DNA from: a bacterium
GTDB lineage: Bacteria > Patescibacteriota > Microgenomatia > JAMCZE01
DNA: 44,369 nt
NCBI GenBank assembly: GCA_021836035.1
Contig: JAKBJL010000001.1
Coordinates: forward strand, 1-44,369
Reading direction: 5' to 3'
Shown: piece by piece, positions 42,179 to 44,369 of the stretch
Layout: each line of letters starts with the position of its first letter
Position numbering within the stretch: the stretch's first letter is position 1
The notes under the pieces: generated by a model
The model's database searches: none
Told to the model about the DNA's origin: nothing
Seen by the model: only the letters and a program-made list of their open reading frames with translations
Translations under genes and position numbers: made by a program

Positions 42179-42466
42179 TTGAAAAAATCCACTAGAAAAA
42201 TGCAAAAAAAACATAGTAGAATAAGGGGTATGCCCGAACGCTATACATTCGCAAGTGTTTTTAATTACGATGCTACACTTGGAACGATAACACTAAACTT
42301 CCCCATTATCATAAATGGTCTGAGATACAATCAAGGGGCCGTGGTTACTAGATATACCCCATTTATAGGTGGCCTTAACCTTTTTAATTATTTAGGCCGA
42401 GATATTAAAGGAACTTTTAATTCTCTAACAAGAGAAGTTACGATTCTAGGATTCTACTATGCCTAA
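42179..42466 (+). CDS. Small protein of unknown function (first of three-gene cluster)
   Basis: This 95-aa protein starts at TTG 42179, chosen because AAGGAGG (42163-42169) lies 9 nt upstream. A very basic N-terminus (K-K-S-T-R-K-M-Q-K-K-H-S-R-I-R) is followed by a beta-rich body (T-L-G-T-I-T-L-N-F-P-I-I-I-N-G, V-T-I-L-G-F-Y-Y-A). I recognise no family. The last eight bases overlap the start of the next gene, so the two are translationally coupled. Confidence 0.55.
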   Translation: MKKSTRKMQKKHSRIRGMPERYTFASVFNYDATLGTITLNFPIIINGLRYNQGAVVTRYTPFIGGLNLFNYLGRDIKGTFNSLTREVTILGFYYA

Positions 42467-42782
42467 AGAAAAGAAGGACAGTATAAGCGCTGAGGAACAG
42501 CCTAAAAAAGGAACTGGCAGTCCAAAAGCTGATGCTGAAAATGTCGAACTAGGTGGGCGGATAGATACTCTTGAGGCAACAATCAATGTAATAAAACAAA
42601 ATTTATCCGTTGTTAGTGATACAAATAGGTTCATTCTAGTAATTTTATTTGTTGGATTTATTGCCTTACTTTTTTCAGTAATAACAGCAAACATACAAGC
42701 TATAAATGCCAGTACCAATGCTCAAATAGAGTTTACGAGAGCTCTACAGCAAATAATAGACGCCTTACCAAAAAAACAATAA
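42459..42782 (+). CDS. Small membrane protein with coiled-coil segment
   Basis: This 107-aa protein has a charged Lys/Glu/Pro-rich N-terminus (about 1-30), a helical coiled-coil-like part (about 31-55, L-G-G-R-I-D-T-L-E-A-T-I-N-V-I-K-Q) and one transmembrane helix (about 58-80, F-I-L-V-I-L-F-V-G-F-I-A-L-L-F). A short external helix ends P-K-K-Q. The layout recalls small phage or cell-surface membrane proteins, but I recognise no family. It starts inside the preceding gene and ends in TAATG overlapping the next start. Confidence 0.55.
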   Translation: MPKEKKDSISAEEQPKKGTGSPKADAENVELGGRIDTLEATINVIKQNLSVVSDTNRFILVILFVGFIALLFSVITANIQAINASTNAQIEFTRALQQIIDALPKKQ

Positions 42783-42925
42783 TGAAAAAAACTAAACTCA
42801 ACACCAAAAGAGCAGAATTTGTTAAAAAGATTAGAGAAAATCCGCTAATAAAGCAAAGCAATTTTCAGGAGCTTCTTAGACGAGCTGTCCAACCTTCAAG
42901 ACCTTCACCTGTGCGACTTGGCTAA
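42782..42925 (+). CDS. Small basic protein, 3' end replaced by IS insertion
   Basis: A 47-aa frame begins at ATG 42782, overlapping the preceding stop by one base. The sequence is basic and helical (K-K-T-K-L-N-T-K-R-A-E-F-V-K-K-I-R) then F-Q-E-L-L-R-R-A-V-Q-P. Its last codons and stop lie in the end of the ISXO2-like element, so the original protein was probably longer. Family unknown. Confidence 0.5.
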   Translation: MKKTKLNTKRAEFVKKIRENPLIKQSNFQELLRRAVQPSRPSPVRLG

Positions 42926-43814
42926 GTAAGTTGTTCGAACATGTCAGGTTCAAGTCGGTGGTTGTATCTCCAAGCAAACTCATCAACGTAGGATTGTAGA
43001 TACCTCTTTGAAACGTGCCTATAAACTCCATAAATGCCTCTTTTAAGGTTTGACCAGACATTCTCGGCGTTTTGGGTATGAATATCACCTACCACATAGG
43101 TTTCTTTATGGTTAACAAATTCGTGCTGATAACCATATTGGGGAAGCTGAATATACCCAGGCCATTCGTCAGTTATTACTCTGGCCTTGGGCGAGATATT
43201 TTCTTGAATCTGTTTTAAGAGTGTCCACTTGCCAACATTGGGGATATGTTTGAGATAAGCCTTGCCATTTCTTTGGATCATCCCCATAACTACCTGCTTC
43301 TCTTTTTCGTTGCCGTTCCAAACATAACGTCTGTTTTGTCCCTTACCGCCGATAAAGGTTTCGTCAACTTCTACATCACCAGTTAGCAGGTCTCCATTAT
43401 TTTCTTCCATTAAAGCTCTTATCTGTCTGAACATTCTGAGAGCGGTTTTGTAGCACACACCTAGTTCTCGCTCTAACTGCTTGGCTGATATGCCTGAGCG
43501 TGTCTTAATCATCAAGAACATGGCGTAGAACCATAAACGAAGGTCTGTAGAGCTTTTTTCAAAGATAGTACCAGATAGGGGATAAATTTGGGTTCGGCAA
43601 AACTCGCAAGAGTAAGCCGTTCTACCTTCAATCTTGTAATACTTCGTTACTTTATGGCACTTTATGCAGTCAACGCCGCCAGGATAACGCTTATTGAAAA
43701 TTTCCTCTAGGCAAGCGTCAGAGTTGGGGTATTTTCGCAAAAATGTTTTGAGGCTGATTTTATTCATAGCAGCATCATATTAGCACTAAATATACGTGTT
43801 GTCACTACCCAAGT
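42916..43814 (-). mobile_element. ISXO2-like (IS1595-family) insertion element
   Basis: The transposase gene is flanked by short inverted ends: ACTTGG-C-TA at 42916-42924 and its counterpart TA-C-CCAAGT at 43806-43814, eight of nine matching. The true ends may extend a few bases further. No clear 8-bp target duplication was found by eye. It separates a three-gene cluster of small proteins from the terminase-like remnant. Confidence 0.65.
42922..43767 (-). CDS. ISXO2-like transposase
   Basis: This 281-aa protein has an N-terminal zinc ribbon (C34-x2-C37 and C54-x2-C57), an HTH segment (G-I-S-A-K-Q-L-E-R-E-L-G-V-C-Y-K-T-A) and the DDE_Tnp_IS1595 catalytic domain. Probable catalytic residues are D135 (E-V-D-E-T-F-I-G-G), D200 (I-T-D-E-W-P-G-Y) and E235 (N-A-E-N-V-W-S). 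The C-terminal F-A-W-R-Y-N-H-R is the family hallmark. Length is normal for the family and the frame is intact, so the element could be active. ATG 43767 was chosen as it opens M-N-K-I-S-L-K-T-F-L. The gene stops inside the element end. Confidence 0.9.
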   Translation of the reverse strand: MNKISLKTFLRKYPNSDACLEEIFNKRYPGGVDCIKCHKVTKYYKIEGRTAYSCEFCRTQIYPLSGTIFEKSSTDLRLWFYAMFLMIKTRSGISAKQLERELGVCYKTALRMFRQIRALMEENNGDLLTGDVEVDETFIGGKGQNRRYVWNGNEKEKQVVMGMIQRNGKAYLKHIPNVGKWTLLKQIQENISPKARVITDEWPGYIQLPQYGYQHEFVNHKETYVVGDIHTQNAENVWSNLKRGIYGVYRHVSKRYLQSYVDEFAWRYNHRLEPDMFEQLT

Positions 43815-43993
43815 GCCGCGCTAAGGAGCAAAGGAACTAAAAACCGACGTAAAAGAGAAGCAACCCCGATGGTGGACCGTGGATTCCGGTTTTGGTACCA
43901 ATACCCCCTGGAACCTAAACAACTTCGCGCCATTATAGCTCCCCGGCCAGAATTCACGCAGGGTTATAGCACCGTAGGAAGACAGAACAGCTT

Positions 43994-44369
43994 ATGTTCC
44001 CTGAAATTACGCTCTTAAACGAAGTTAATAACGAACCTGACACTAACCTCGATAATCTGCTAAATGTCATTGACCAGGACGATCGGGAATGGCTTTCTAA
44101 TGGTTTTAATGCGGCGGCCGCTTACAAAACCCTCCATCCCGGTGTCAGCAATGATTCCGCTCGTGTTTTAGGTACAAAAGTTAGCAAAAGTTAACATCTC
44201 AGACCTTTTAGGAGCGTTTGACATTACTCTAGGTGATCTTTTTCAGGGTTTAAAAGACGGTCTCCGTGCTTGCAAGGTTACAAACGATGGCAAAGAGGTC
44301 TCCGATTAGCAAATCCGCCTCGAATATTTAAAGGTTCTAGCTAAAATCTCCGGTGTTTGGGGGAAAATT
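43994..44369 (+). pseudogene. Phage terminase small subunit-like gene, broken and running off the window
   Basis: ATG 43994 opens a frame with an acidic N-terminus, then W-L-S-N-G-F-N-A-A-A-A-Y-K-T-L-H-P-G-V and S-A-R-V-L-G-T-K-V, the layout of the HTH in terminase small subunits. That frame stops at 44192-44194. In the neighbouring frame the protein goes on A-K-V-N-I-S-D-L-L-G-A-F-D-I-T-L-G, so about two bases appear lost near 44182. This second frame meets TAG at 44307-44309 and then continues Q-I-R-L-E-Y-L-K-V-L-A-K-I to the window end. One frameshift and one nonsense codon indicate decay. The family call rests on layout only; other HTH proteins are possible. Confidence 0.45.

Noticed and set aside
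43820-44017. An open plus-strand frame with R-G-F-R-F-W-Y-Q-Y-P-L-E-P-K-Q after the ISXO2 element
   Set aside because: No start signal, no recognised family, and it overlaps the terminase-like frame; it may be the tail of the gene split by the IS but this cannot be supported.
1-44369. Alternative genetic code (TGA as Gly, as in some Patescibacteria)
   Set aside because: TGA ends several intact genes and no long frame contains an internal TGA.
1-44369. tRNA or rRNA genes
   Set aside because: No T-loop-like GTTCGA-x2-C context with a cloverleaf and no rRNA signature was seen on either strand.

Overview
The window looks like a chromosomal segment from an ultra-small uncultivated bacterium of the Candidate Phyla Radiation (Patescibacteria), probably Microgenomates. 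This is inferred from gene content: very large secreted LamG/DUF2341 proteins, an S74-tipped tail-fibre-like protein, four-helix-bundle (23S rRNA IVP-like) genes, a CxxC-x17-CxxC zinc-ribbon protein, FIMAH and PTPS_related-type membrane proteins. TGA is used as a stop and never read through, so the code is standard. No rRNA, tRNA or CRISPR was seen.

Region 1 (1-21389, + strand) is a surface-protein locus. It holds the 3' part of a repeat-built fibre protein ending in an S74 auto-processing chaperone, then two giant secreted paralogues (about 2500 and 2900 aa) with an N-terminal signal, DUF2341 and many LamG domains. The paralogues share a direct repeat of 5380 bp that looks identical. Each is immediately preceded by a small, degenerate four-helix-bundle gene.

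Region 2 (21456-22624) is an IS3-family element with 35-bp imperfect inverted repeats and a frameshifted transposase.

Region 3 (22625-26165, + strand) has a membrane-anchored MerR-like regulator, an O-antigen ligase/polymerase-like protein with a TPR tail, and a zinc-ribbon protein whose start codon can be buried in a 13-bp RNA stem. Imperfect palindromic repeats lie between the genes.

Region 4 (26246-40512, - strand) is a cell-surface glycan and sorting locus. From upstream to downstream it encodes: a fusion of two transposase-like HTH modules, a processive GT2 glycosyltransferase, and a signal-peptide-like segment leading into a secreted domain with a VPEN-TM-RRR sorting tail; an exosortase overlapping it; four polytopic GT-C/PTPS-like membrane proteins; and a DPM1-like GT2. 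Neighbouring genes overlap or lie a few bases apart, as in one operon. After these come a FIMAH-domain pseudogene with three lesions and two SAM methyltransferases. The inferred theme is assembly of a surface polysaccharide or glycoprotein coat with a dedicated exosortase/substrate pair.

Region 5 (40513-44369) is a long AT-rich intergenic stretch with a duplicated promoter-like element and nested inverted repeats. It is followed by a possible small membrane protein, a three-gene cluster of unknown small proteins, an ISXO2-like (IS1595) element, and a broken gene resembling a phage terminase small subunit that runs to the window edge.

The strongest candidate for something new is the HTH-GT2-secreted-domain fusion with its overlapping exosortase and the repeated element at its promoter.
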